Shown here: positions 1-7,789 of the stretch, in pieces | Layout: the number at the start of each line of letters is the position of its first letter | How positions within the stretch are numbered: position 1 is the first letter of the stretch | DNA from: Pedobacter sp. | Lineage (GTDB): Bacteria; Bacteroidota; Bacteroidia; Sphingobacteriales; Sphingobacteriaceae | Direction of reading: 5' to 3' | Assembly (NCBI GenBank): GCA_031119475.1 | Contig: JAVHXV010000004.1 | Span: 141,847 to 205,846 of the forward strand | DNA length: 64,000 bases | Notes under the pieces: model-generated | Seen by the model: the letters and a program-made list of their open reading frames with translations, nothing else | What the model was told of the DNA's origin: nothing | Databases searched by the model: none | Position numbers and translations under genes: made by a program

Positions 1-20
1 TGTTTTTCAATTTAGGTAGT

Positions 21-100
21 GGATGGTTAAATTGTTGGATTGTTAGATTGTTGAATTGTTGGGTTGGTGGATTGTTGGATTGTTGGGTTGGTGGATTGAT
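21..100. repeat. 8-bp tandem array (10 units)
   Basis: Ten consecutive 8-mers in strict register, of the form GGATTGTT with variants GGGTTGGT, AGATTGTT and GAATTGTT. The array lies just beyond the 3' end of the minus-strand four-helix-bundle gene. It belongs to the family of 7/8-bp intergenic arrays found throughout the window. Confidence 0.9.
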
Positions 101-121
101 ATAAGTTAATCTAACCTTAAA

Positions 122-499
122 CTAAAACTGTAAACGTTCATTGGTAAATTTGATTAATTGATGGAGGTCCTTTGGAAGTGCATTCAATATCATAGCTATC
201 TCTTCATAGTCTTTTATTGTAATTAAATTTCTCATCTTGGCTTTCTCATTCCAATCAATCGACTCTTTTACTGATCCAAAACTATAATAGTAAAATTTAA
301 TTTTATCTTTTTTATGGTACCTTCCGAAACCCTCAGCAATATTAGCTGAAATTGAGTCTGCTGCTCGTATGAATTGCTCTCCAATGGTCCGCTTCGCAAA
401 ACTATCCCATTTTGTAATTAATTCCCATATTTTATTGCTCAACTTAAATGAATTACTATAGGCCGTAATTTGGTTCAGTTGCAAGTAATTCTTTTCCAT
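122..499 (-). CDS. Four-helix-bundle protein (S23/IVP, Avd-like family)
   Basis: A 125-residue, predominantly helical protein. It shows the family signature: a central region with IGEQFIRAADSISANIAEG (about residues 39-57) followed by a lysine/tyrosine-rich helix. This is the family of 23S rRNA intervening-sequence proteins and of Avd accessory proteins of diversity-generating retroelements. No reverse transcriptase, variable repeat or rRNA gene is near it here, so the biochemical role is unknown; nucleic-acid binding is plausible from the family. The gene is clearly AT-richer than its neighbours and is alone in its transcription unit. Its TAG stop sits in a CAGTTTTAGTTTA context, like the heptad arrays elsewhere, and an octad array begins about 20 bp further on. 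Confidence 0.75.
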   Translation of the reverse strand: MEKNYLQLNQITAYSNSFKLSNKIWELITKWDSFAKRTIGEQFIRAADSISANIAEGFGRYHKKDKIKFYYYSFGSVKESIDWNEKAKMRNLITIKDYEEIAMILNALPKDLHQLIKFTNERLQF

Positions 500-666
500 A
501 ATTATAAATTTTAAGAAAAGTAATTACTACCGTTCAATATTGATCAAATAAAATTCATATCAATTCTTTTAGCTAATTTATTTTTTTCCTGATTAAAATT
601 CTTCTGTACAAATTAATTCTAACTCACGTTTGGCTAACAATATGACCATATAACCATTCATCAATA

Positions 667-2166
667 CTAAATGATATATTTTTGCAAACCTGTCGCTATC
701 TTCCGGTCATTGCTCAGTCGTGGCACTTTATTTTGCCCGCCAAGCTTGCCTTCAGCTTTCATGTAGTTCACAAATGAATCTTTTTTAAGTGAACGGATGA
801 TGAGTTTTTGTAAAATCTTTCCTTCAATCAGGTCAAAATAATAAATATTTTTCTGTTGCATGGCCTGGTCTACCCTATCGCTAAAGGCATCCAGGTCTTC
901 TGGAGCTTTGGCAAATTCGACAAACCATTCGTGATAAGGCAGTTGCCCTATTGGCGGATTGACCTCTGGTGCCACGGTAAATTCTGTAATTTCTACAGCT
1001 TCTTCCTTGGCCACACTTAAAATGGCCTGCTCTACTTCCTCTCCGATGACATGTTCGCCAAAGGCAGAAATAAAATGCTTGATCCGACCTGTGACGACAA
1101 TCTTATACGGATTTTTAGCTACAAATTTCACGGTATCACCAATGCTATATCCCCAAAGGCCTGCATTGGTATTCAAGATCAGCGCATAGTTGGTGTCCAG
1201 CTCTACGTCTGCCAAGCTTAGCCGGGTTGGATTTTCATGATGATATTCGTTCGCGGGAATAAACTCATAAAACATGCCCGCATTGGCCAACAATAACAAT
1301 CCCTTTTCCTGTTGGCTGTCCTGATAGGCGATGAATCCTTCTGAAGCAGGGTAGGTTTCGATCGAATCGATCTTTTTTCCGATACTGGTCTCGATCTTGG
1401 CACGATAGGGCTCGTAATTTACGCCACCATACACAAAAAGGCTAAAGTTCTTAAAGATATCCTTGATTTTCTTGCCTCCCGTTTGCGCAGACAGCTTATC
1501 AAAATACATCTGTACCCAAGGGGGAATGCCCGAAATCAAAGTCATATCCTGATGTAAGGTTTCGGCCACGATGGCATCTACTTTCTCTTCCCAATCTTCA
1601 ATGCAGTTGGTAGGGTAAGATGGCAGCCTATTCTTTTGGAGGTACTTGGGCACCAAGTGCGCTACAATTCCCGACAAACGGCCCACGTTGATGCCATTCT
1701 TTTGTGTGAGAACAGGACTTCCCTGTAAAAAAATCATCTTGCCATTCACAAAATCGCTTTTACCAGTCTCGTGGATATAGGTCAACAAGGCATTTCGTGC
1801 AGCCTTGATGTGTTCGGGCATCGATTCCCTTGAAATGGGAATATATTTTACGCCAGAAGTCGTGCCAGAGGTCTTTGCAAAGTACTGGGGCTTGCCTTTC
1901 CACAGAACATCTGGTTCGCCGGCCACTACACGGTCGATGTATGGGCGCAATTGCTCATAATCGCGAATGCGCACCTGTTCCTTGAAATCTGCATAACTGC
2001 TAATGGCAGCAAAACCATGGTCTTTTCCAAAAGCCGTGCCCGAAGCTTCCTTTACCAAATACTGGAGGGTCTTTTCCTGGGCATCAAGCGCATGATACTT
2101 CCACTTCTTGATCCGGTGTACGGCCCAAGCGGCAAATGGTTTACTCAAGGCTGACTTTATACCCAT
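667..2166 (-). CDS. GH3 auxin-responsive promoter family protein
   Basis: A 499-residue member of the GH3 superfamily, which in plants conjugates amino acids to acyl substrates through an acyl-adenylate. The nucleotide-binding signature is visible as YFAKTSGTTSGVKYIPIS (about residues 94-111), and a second ATP-contacting block as the YPASEGFIAYQ region (about 270-280). The length is normal for bacterial GH3 proteins, which are common in Bacteroidota but have no established substrate. There is no signal peptide, so it is presumably cytoplasmic. It could be expressed with the upstream membrane protein and glycosyltransferase genes, which share its strand, but an octad repeat separates it from them. 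Family assignment is firm; reaction is unknown. Confidence 0.85.
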   Translation of the reverse strand: MGIKSALSKPFAAWAVHRIKKWKYHALDAQEKTLQYLVKEASGTAFGKDHGFAAISSYADFKEQVRIRDYEQLRPYIDRVVAGEPDVLWKGKPQYFAKTSGTTSGVKYIPISRESMPEHIKAARNALLTYIHETGKSDFVNGKMIFLQGSPVLTQKNGINVGRLSGIVAHLVPKYLQKNRLPSYPTNCIEDWEEKVDAIVAETLHQDMTLISGIPPWVQMYFDKLSAQTGGKKIKDIFKNFSLFVYGGVNYEPYRAKIETSIGKKIDSIETYPASEGFIAYQDSQQEKGLLLLANAGMFYEFIPANEYHHENPTRLSLADVELDTNYALILNTNAGLWGYSIGDTVKFVAKNPYKIVVTGRIKHFISAFGEHVIGEEVEQAILSVAKEEAVEITEFTVAPEVNPPIGQLPYHEWFVEFAKAPEDLDAFSDRVDQAMQQKNIYYFDLIEGKILQKLIIRSLKKDSFVNYMKAEGKLGGQNKVPRLSNDRKIATGLQKYII

Positions 2167-2168
2167 CG

Positions 2169-2216
2169 TTGGTTAGTTGGTTAGTTGATTAGGTGTTTAG
2201 TTGTTTAGGTCGCTAG
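2169..2216. repeat. 8-bp tandem array (6 units) overlapping a stop codon
   Basis: Six 8-mers in register: TTGGTTAG twice, TTGATTAG, GTGTTTAG, TTGTTTAG, GTCGCTAG. The last unit contains the minus-strand stop codon (CTA at 2213-2215) of the adjacent membrane protein. The other end touches the start of the GH3 gene. Confidence 0.85.
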
Positions 2217-3088
2217 ACGATATTGTGGATGATATCTGGATGTTCTTCTCCTTTATATTCGCTCATGATCTTGCGATAGGCAACTGCAAAAAATGCCGTT
2301 GTAAAAGGCACGATGGCAAAAGAACTAAAAATGACCACAATCAGTGAAACATATTGATTGATGTCGTAATCGAAAAAGTAATTGACCAAGCGGAAACACA
2401 TCAGCACCACGACATAGAAAAATCCGAATACCGCAGCTTGCACCAGGATAAGTCCGGCCAAGATAAACAGCAATTTTACAAAATTACCCTTTGTGGTAGC
2501 CAGGCTCAACTTTAGGGATTCGAAAGGTGGACAATGTTTATCAATGATAAAAAACGGAAAAAATACGATCCTGATGAAAATGAAAAAGATGCTCAACATG
2601 GCGATGGCCACTGAGATATTGACAATAACCTTTCCGGCCTCCCTAAAATTTCCAATAAGGCCTTGGCTATAGGCTAATCTCAAGATCCATTCCAGCACGA
2701 AGAGTATGGGCATCAACAAAATGGCCACAAAGAAGATGCTGACCCCGAAATATACCGTTGCAATTAAAAAATTAATGATTTCCTTCCTGGTCGGGAGCGT
2801 GTCAATGATCTTGATGTCTTCCAGTTCATGGTCAAGGAGATGGAAGATGTACTTGATGAGGCATAATTCCAATACGCAATAGCTTACCACAAAAAGCAGG
2901 AGCATGATGATGCGGATGCCAATATTCAGCTCCTCCATAAAGAATGCCATAAAGGTGGAGGTAGAGGCGGTGATAAAGATCAGGAAACAGAGCGTTGCAA
3001 TGGAAAAATAATTATCACGAGTAACCCGCCAGGCCTGCAAGATCACATCTTTCATGGCAAATGTACTCTCCTTTAGATATTCGATCAT
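2213..3088 (-). CDS. Multi-pass membrane protein of unknown function
   Basis: A 291-residue integral membrane protein with about six hydrophobic segments (roughly residues 27-52, 58-80, 108-135, 155-182, 208-240 and 250-275). The layout resembles the polytopic DUF975 or glycerophosphodiester-phosphodiesterase membrane-domain type, but I see no catalytic motif. It begins 2 bp after the stop of the following glycosyltransferase gene, on the same strand, so it is probably the distal gene of a glycosyltransferase transcription unit. Its TAG stop is inside an octad repeat. Function not assigned. Confidence 0.75.
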   Translation of the reverse strand: MIEYLKESTFAMKDVILQAWRVTRDNYFSIATLCFLIFITASTSTFMAFFMEELNIGIRIIMLLLFVVSYCVLELCLIKYIFHLLDHELEDIKIIDTLPTRKEIINFLIATVYFGVSIFFVAILLMPILFVLEWILRLAYSQGLIGNFREAGKVIVNISVAIAMLSIFFIFIRIVFFPFFIIDKHCPPFESLKLSLATTKGNFVKLLFILAGLILVQAAVFGFFYVVVLMCFRLVNYFFDYDINQYVSLIVVIFSSFAIVPFTTAFFAVAYRKIMSEYKGEEHPDIIHNIV

Positions 3089-3090
3089 GA

Positions 3091-4053
3091 TTACTTAAAT
3101 ATTATCCTTTTGAAAAAATCCTGTATAAAGCCAAGTCCGTATGCTGTTAGCTGAATACACGAGGCGATAACGCTCAAAAATGCGATTTTTATTGATTTGT
3201 TAACCTGCAAAGCATGAAAAAATATCAACACCAGGTACAACAACAATACAAAATCGCAGAGATAGGCCAATGGCCGGTAAAATATGTGGCACAATAAGGT
3301 AAAGCCCATACCCATGGTAAATAGCGCAGGGAAAAAATGTACCAACTTCAGTTCAGATGGAAAATGTTTGTAAATATTGATCCTTGCCCGGCCAAAAAAA
3401 TGAAGTTGCTTGTAAAACTGGGGAAAGCTTGTGCGCCGTTTGTGATAAACTTTGGCACCTGGGATCAGTCCGATCTTAAACCCATTTTCATGGATACGGA
3501 TACTGTATTCGATGTCCTCTCCCAGGCGGGTCAAAATAAATCCGCCCACCTTTTCCCAAACCTCGCGTGAAACGCCCATATTAAAGCTGCGCGGATGAAA
3601 CTGGCCAATATGTTTTTTATTGCCGCGGATCCCACCGGTTGTAAAAGGGGAAGTCATGGCATAGCTAATGGCCTTTTGCACAGGCGTAAAGGATTGGTGC
3701 GCAGCATCTGGGCCTCCATAGGCATCAAGCTGGTGCTCGAAAAGATAGGCCGAAACAGTTTCCAGATAATCTGCCGGAATAAGGCAGTCAGAATCGAAAA
3801 TGACAAAGTAATCGCCCTTGGCCCTTTCGAAACCAAAATTTCTTGAAAAACCCTGGCCTTCATTCGGCTTGAAAAAATATTTTACATCCAAGCGGTTGGC
3901 ATACGATTCGACAATCGCTCTCGCATCGTTCACCGAACCATCTTCAATCACTAATACTTCGAACTGGGTATAAGTCTGTTGGGTCAATGTGGCCAACAGT
4001 TCATCGATTTCCTGAGGACGGTTATAGAGTGGTATGATGATGGAGAAAAACAT
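3091..4053 (-). CDS. Family 2 glycosyltransferase with C-terminal membrane segments
   Basis: A 320-residue GT-A fold transferase. The N-terminal half has the nucleotide-sugar motifs: SIIIPLYNRP at the start, EDG at 37-39 and the metal-binding DSD at about 87-89, then a GEDIEYSIR-type acceptor motif near residue 180 (the ED pair usual for the general base). Two or three hydrophobic segments at about 240-310 anchor it to the inner membrane. It likely builds a cell-surface or lipid-linked glycan; donor and acceptor cannot be read from sequence. It is 3' of a second glycosyltransferase on the same strand, separated by a heptad-repeat spacer. Confidence 0.85.
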   Translation of the reverse strand: MFFSIIIPLYNRPQEIDELLATLTQQTYTQFEVLVIEDGSVNDARAIVESYANRLDVKYFFKPNEGQGFSRNFGFERAKGDYFVIFDSDCLIPADYLETVSAYLFEHQLDAYGGPDAAHQSFTPVQKAISYAMTSPFTTGGIRGNKKHIGQFHPRSFNMGVSREVWEKVGGFILTRLGEDIEYSIRIHENGFKIGLIPGAKVYHKRRTSFPQFYKQLHFFGRARINIYKHFPSELKLVHFFPALFTMGMGFTLLCHIFYRPLAYLCDFVLLLYLVLIFFHALQVNKSIKIAFLSVIASCIQLTAYGLGFIQDFFKRIIFK

Positions 4054-4061
4054 TCAATTGA

Positions 4062-4098
4062 GTTGAAGGTTAAAAGTTGAAGGTTGAAAAGTTAGAAG
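4062..4098. repeat. Heptad array, GTTGAAG type (5 units)
   Basis: Units GTTGAAG, GTTAAAA, GTTGAAG, GTTGAAAA, GTTAGAAG, directly upstream of the start codon of the minus-strand glycosyltransferase and downstream of the stop of the next one. Same unit type as the arrays near 32.9, 37.6 and 51.1 kb. Confidence 0.8.
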
Positions 4099-4129
4099 CT
4101 TCGTCATCACCTGCGCTTTCCGCTTTTAG

Positions 4130-5083
4130 CTAAAAAATTTCTTGTTCTATTTGATATTGGTTTCTTTCTGGCGCATTTCTGCCTACCAATTCGGCAACAA
4201 ATCCCGCCAGGAACATTTGAGAACCAACGATGATGGCGACCAAGGCCAGGTAAAACAAAGGCTGGTCGGTACTGTCGCGGTAAGCGAGGTTGTTCCAGAT
4301 CAAAATCTGTTTTTCGATCATGATATATAGTGCCATGATGATCCCCAGGAAGAAGCTCAGCACGCCCAATGAACCAAAAAAGTGCATCGGCCTTTTGCCA
4401 AATTTTCCGACAAAGAAAATCGACAACAGATCGAGCAGGCCATTGATGAAGCGGCTCATACCAAACTTGGTGACCCCATATTTGCGTGCCCGGTGCTCTA
4501 CCACCTGCTCCCCTATCTTCGTAAAGCCGGCCCATTTGGCAATCACAGGGATATATCGATGCATTTCGCCATATACCTCAATATTTTTGACCACTTCTTT
4601 CCGGTAAGCTTTTAATCCGCAGTTAAAATCATGCAGGTTATGTATGCCCGACATTTTTCTGGTCGCTGCATTGAAGAGTTTGGTGGGGATGGTCTTGCTG
4701 AGTGGATCATAACGCTTGGCCTTCCATCCCGAAACCAGGTCAAAATGATCTTCAGTTATCTTTTTGTACAAAGCCGGTATCTCATCAGGACTATCCTGCA
4801 AATCCGCATCCATGGTGATCACCACATTACCCTGGGCAGCTGCAAAACCCACGTTCAGCGCTGCAGACTTGCCATAATTCCGCCTAAACTTGATGGCTTT
4901 GATCTGGGCGTAACTCGCTTTCAAGGCATTGATTACCACCCAGGAAGTGTCATTGCTGCCATCATCAACGAATACGATTTCATAAGCAAAATTATTTTCG
5001 CCCATTACCTTATCAATCCATGCGGTAAGTTCGGGCAGCGATTCTTCTTCGTTATATAGTGGTATGACAACTGATATATCCAT
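4130..5083 (-). CDS. Family 2 glycosyltransferase, dolichyl/polyprenyl-phosphate sugar transferase type
   Basis: A 317-residue enzyme of the DPM1/ArnC-like group. Motifs are DDG at 40-42 and the metal-binding DAD at about 92-94 within ITMDADLQDSPDE. A basic loop (VVEHRARKYGVTKFG, about 195-210) and two C-terminal membrane helices (about 235-257 and 275-298) follow, as in transferases that load a sugar onto undecaprenyl or dolichyl phosphate. The probable role is making a lipid-linked sugar for surface glycans or lipid modification. The ATG at 5083 gives a conventional MDISVVIPLYNEEESL start. Confidence 0.88.
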   Translation of the reverse strand: MDISVVIPLYNEEESLPELTAWIDKVMGENNFAYEIVFVDDGSNDTSWVVINALKASYAQIKAIKFRRNYGKSAALNVGFAAAQGNVVITMDADLQDSPDEIPALYKKITEDHFDLVSGWKAKRYDPLSKTIPTKLFNAATRKMSGIHNLHDFNCGLKAYRKEVVKNIEVYGEMHRYIPVIAKWAGFTKIGEQVVEHRARKYGVTKFGMSRFINGLLDLLSIFFVGKFGKRPMHFFGSLGVLSFFLGIIMALYIMIEKQILIWNNLAYRDSTDQPLFYLALVAIIVGSQMFLAGFVAELVGRNAPERNQYQIEQEIF

Positions 5084-5214
5084 GTTGTAGCTGGCGATTG
5101 GCGTATAGCCTTAAAGCGTTAGGTGTGTAAAAAAATCAACGTGCAAATTTCATCAAATTAATTGACAAAACGTGCACGTCGTAGATTTTAGTATCTGAAT
5201 GGTCCTTCAAAAAA

Positions 5215-5799
5215 TTAACCAACAGTTGGCTGGTCATCTTGATTGAAATGATATGGATTTGGGTTTTTCTTTTTGAAGATCAAAGCGAAAATCAGGGCAC
5301 CGATAAAATAGAAGATGGCACTGATCCCGAATTGTACAATGGCCTGCGAAAAAGTAGGGTTAAACTGGGCATTCATTTTTTCTCCCTGTTTCTGCATGGC
5401 TTCCGCCACCTGATCTTCGGCCATGCCAAATTTCTCGAACATTTTTTCGGAGTTGGCCATGATCATTTCCTTCATTTTCACCGGATAGGTCGGATCAATA
5501 AATTTTCCAAATAGGATATTGAACACAAACATAATGGCCATCGAAAGCAGGAACATCACAAAAATATTCCATAGGGCCTCACCGAAAGTCCAATAGCCAC
5601 CTGCCTTTTTTCTCATATCAAGAATGAAGAAACAGGCCAATGTAATGCCGATGATGAGCTGTAAGATGGCGAAGCTCCAATTGCCCATTAAACTAGGCAT
5701 GGCGTACCAGACAACTAAAAAAATTACGATGTTGATTGCGCCCCAAATCGCTCCGTTCTTAAGCGCTTCGGTTTTAAGGTTAACTGTGTTTGTTTCCAT
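5215..5799 (-). CDS. DUF4199 family membrane protein
   Basis: A 194-residue protein with four membrane helices (about residues 18-40, 44-62, 72-98 and 158-180) and a glutamate/methionine-rich soluble loop between helices three and four. This matches the DUF4199 family, which is restricted largely to Bacteroidota and is often found beside a family 2 glycosyltransferase and a dihydroorotase-like gene, as here. No function is established. It is separated by 17 bp from the preceding acidic gene and is probably cotranscribed with it. Confidence 0.8.
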   Translation of the reverse strand: METNTVNLKTEALKNGAIWGAINIVIFLVVWYAMPSLMGNWSFAILQLIIGITLACFFILDMRKKAGGYWTFGEALWNIFVMFLLSMAIMFVFNILFGKFIDPTYPVKMKEMIMANSEKMFEKFGMAEDQVAEAMQKQGEKMNAQFNPTFSQAIVQFGISAIFYFIGALIFALIFKKKNPNPYHFNQDDQPTVG

Positions 5800-5816
5800 T
5801 TGATTTAATGTTTGGA

Positions 5817-6488
5817 TTATTTTTTATTAAAAGTAGTGATTAAAGTATAAACTGCAACATCAAAACTTGCGTTGCCACTATATTTCAATAAATCCTGCTG
5901 TATGCCCTCATTTGTATTGGGCTGTAGGAAAAACGCCATAAATGGAACAAACAGTTCTTCCATTTCTTCACTCAGGTCCATGAGTTTGGCATTGCTGCAA
6001 ATATCTTCTACACTGCTCTCGGCCAATTGCTGGTTGCTGATCAGGTCCTCGTAGATATGAAATTCGTCCTGGAACTCATCCTCTTCCACCAATAAAAATT
6101 CTTTGAGAAAATCCTCAAGGCTTGGTTTGATCTGCTCATCATGGCACTCATTAATGTATAGCAAAAGGTTGAGCAGTTCTGTGCCCCGGTCTATCGTTTC
6201 TTCTTCAATGTTTTCCCATTCTTTGGATTCCAGGTAATCTTCTTCCAATTTATTCACATCGCTGGTGAAGAAATTGATCATCAACAGATCGAAATAGATT
6301 TCCTTCAGCGGTTCAAAATCAGGATGTTGTTCAAAGGTTTCATCAAATTCTGCAACCTTTTCCAAAAAATTAAGGTCTTTGCCAAAAACTTCCTTCAACT
6401 TTTGTGCAATGGGAAGCGAATCGAGATTTTGGGCAGCCGCAAATTGATCTAATGAGGCAACCAGGGCCTGTTCTACACGATTATTCAT
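5817..6488 (-). CDS. Acidic cytoplasmic protein of unknown function
   Basis: A 223-residue soluble protein, strongly acidic (many Glu/Asp, for example LEEDYLESKEWENIEEE around residues 84-100) and apparently all helical. No signal peptide, membrane segment or known motif is seen. Its start overlaps the end of the dihydroorotase-like gene by 8 bp, which suggests translational coupling. Found between pyrC-like and DUF4199 genes; function unknown. Confidence 0.75.
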   Translation of the reverse strand: MNNRVEQALVASLDQFAAAQNLDSLPIAQKLKEVFGKDLNFLEKVAEFDETFEQHPDFEPLKEIYFDLLMINFFTSDVNKLEEDYLESKEWENIEEETIDRGTELLNLLLYINECHDEQIKPSLEDFLKEFLLVEEDEFQDEFHIYEDLISNQQLAESSVEDICSNAKLMDLSEEMEELFVPFMAFFLQPNTNEGIQQDLLKYSGNASFDVAVYTLITTFNKK

Positions 6489-7743
6489 ATGCCTGAAATT
6501 GTTTATTATTGTATGTCAATAGCACCTTTCCGGTCAATTGCTGACCCAATAAAGGGGAATTGCTAGATTTTGATGCATTGTTGGCGCGGTCATACTGCCA
6601 AGTTTTGGTCAGGTTATAGACCACCAAATTGGCTTCTGCACCAATTTCGATAACAGGTACGGGAAGGTTAAGTAATTTTCTTGGGTTGATCGATAGCTTT
6701 TCGACAATGAGTGCTTCACTCAGTCCGGCTTTTACCAAAAGGGGCAAAACCGTTTGCAGGGCAATAATGCCAAAAAATGCGATCTCGAATTCAACATCTT
6801 TAAATTCGATTTCCTGTGGCCGATGTTGTGAAGATATGGCATCGATTGTACCATCTTTCAGTCCTGCCAACAAAGCTTTTTGATCGGCCTTGCCACGTAG
6901 GGGTGGTTTTACTTTATAGTTGCTGTCGAAATCATTCAATACTTCTTCGGTAAATACCAATTGATGGGCGGCCACGTCACAGGTAATTTTTATTCCATCT
7001 TTTTTGGCCTTTCTAATCTGAGCAACGGCCCCCGCAGTAGAGATATTGGAAATGTGGATTGGCGCATCATGATAGCCAGCTAAGAAAATATCCCTGGCCA
7101 ACTGCATTTCTTCGGCCAATGCCGGAATACCTTTCATGCCCAACAACACATTGTTGCTGCTTTCATTGACCTGTGCCTTGCCTGCAATCGATTTATTTTC
7201 AGGAAAAAGCATGAGCAGGCCACCGAAACCTAGGCAATATTGCATGGCACGGCTCACAAATCCATCATCGGCCAAAGCCCTACTTCCATCTGAAAATGCT
7301 ACCGCTCCCGCCTTTTTCATGTCATAAAGTTCAGCGAGCTCTTTTCCTTCCAGATTGTTGCTGATGGCCCCAATCGGGTGAACATCTACCAGGTTCTGCT
7401 TAGCCTTGTTCAGTACGTACGCTACCTCCCCCTTCGACTGCACCACAGGTTTGGTGATCGGCAGAACTGCGATGCCCGTAAATCCTCCCGCTTTTGCCGC
7501 TTCGGTACCGCTTTGGATATCTTCCTTGGTTTCAAGGCCAGGATCACCGATCATGCAATTGAGATCAAAAAAACCCGGAGAAACAAATGCGCCCTTTCCA
7601 TCATGGATTTCTTCATTCTTTGTGGCTTCCAACTGCTTGGCTACCTCCGTGATTTTGCCCTGCTGGATACGTATATCACATTTCTTCTGGTTGAACGAAC
7701 TATTGGGGTCGTTAATGGTAATTCCCTTGATTAAGAGGTTCAT
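6481..7743 (-). CDS. Dihydroorotase-like protein, probably catalytically inactive
   Basis: A 420-residue amidohydrolase-fold protein related to class I dihydroorotases. The metal centre is degraded: where active enzymes have DxHxH, this protein reads FFDLNCMIGDPG (about residues 58-69), so both histidines are missing. The catalytic aspartate that normally precedes HAPH is replaced in AISSQHRP. One histidine is kept in PIHISN. It resembles the PyrC' proteins that in some bacteria act as non-catalytic partners of aspartate transcarbamoylase. A second gene at 51.2 kb encodes a dihydroorotase with a nearly complete site. Role here: inferred structural partner or new substrate. Confidence 0.8.
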   Translation of the reverse strand: MNLLIKGITINDPNSSFNQKKCDIRIQQGKITEVAKQLEATKNEEIHDGKGAFVSPGFFDLNCMIGDPGLETKEDIQSGTEAAKAGGFTGIAVLPITKPVVQSKGEVAYVLNKAKQNLVDVHPIGAISNNLEGKELAELYDMKKAGAVAFSDGSRALADDGFVSRAMQYCLGFGGLLMLFPENKSIAGKAQVNESSNNVLLGMKGIPALAEEMQLARDIFLAGYHDAPIHISNISTAGAVAQIRKAKKDGIKITCDVAAHQLVFTEEVLNDFDSNYKVKPPLRGKADQKALLAGLKDGTIDAISSQHRPQEIEFKDVEFEIAFFGIIALQTVLPLLVKAGLSEALIVEKLSINPRKLLNLPVPVIEIGAEANLVVYNLTKTWQYDRANNASKSSNSPLLGQQLTGKVLLTYNNKQFQAYE

Positions 7744-7789
7744 GCTGGATAGGTTGATATTTTTAACGTTTTATGATCATTACTTTTTA

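Noticed and set aside
122..499. Part of a diversity-generating retroelement
   Set aside because: No reverse transcriptase, template repeat/variable repeat or target gene is seen near this Avd-like protein.
4107..4535. Small ORF on the minus strand inside the glycosyltransferase gene
   Set aside because: It is an alternative frame of the glycosyltransferase; its sequence shows no coherent fold and the real frame has all GT-A motifs.
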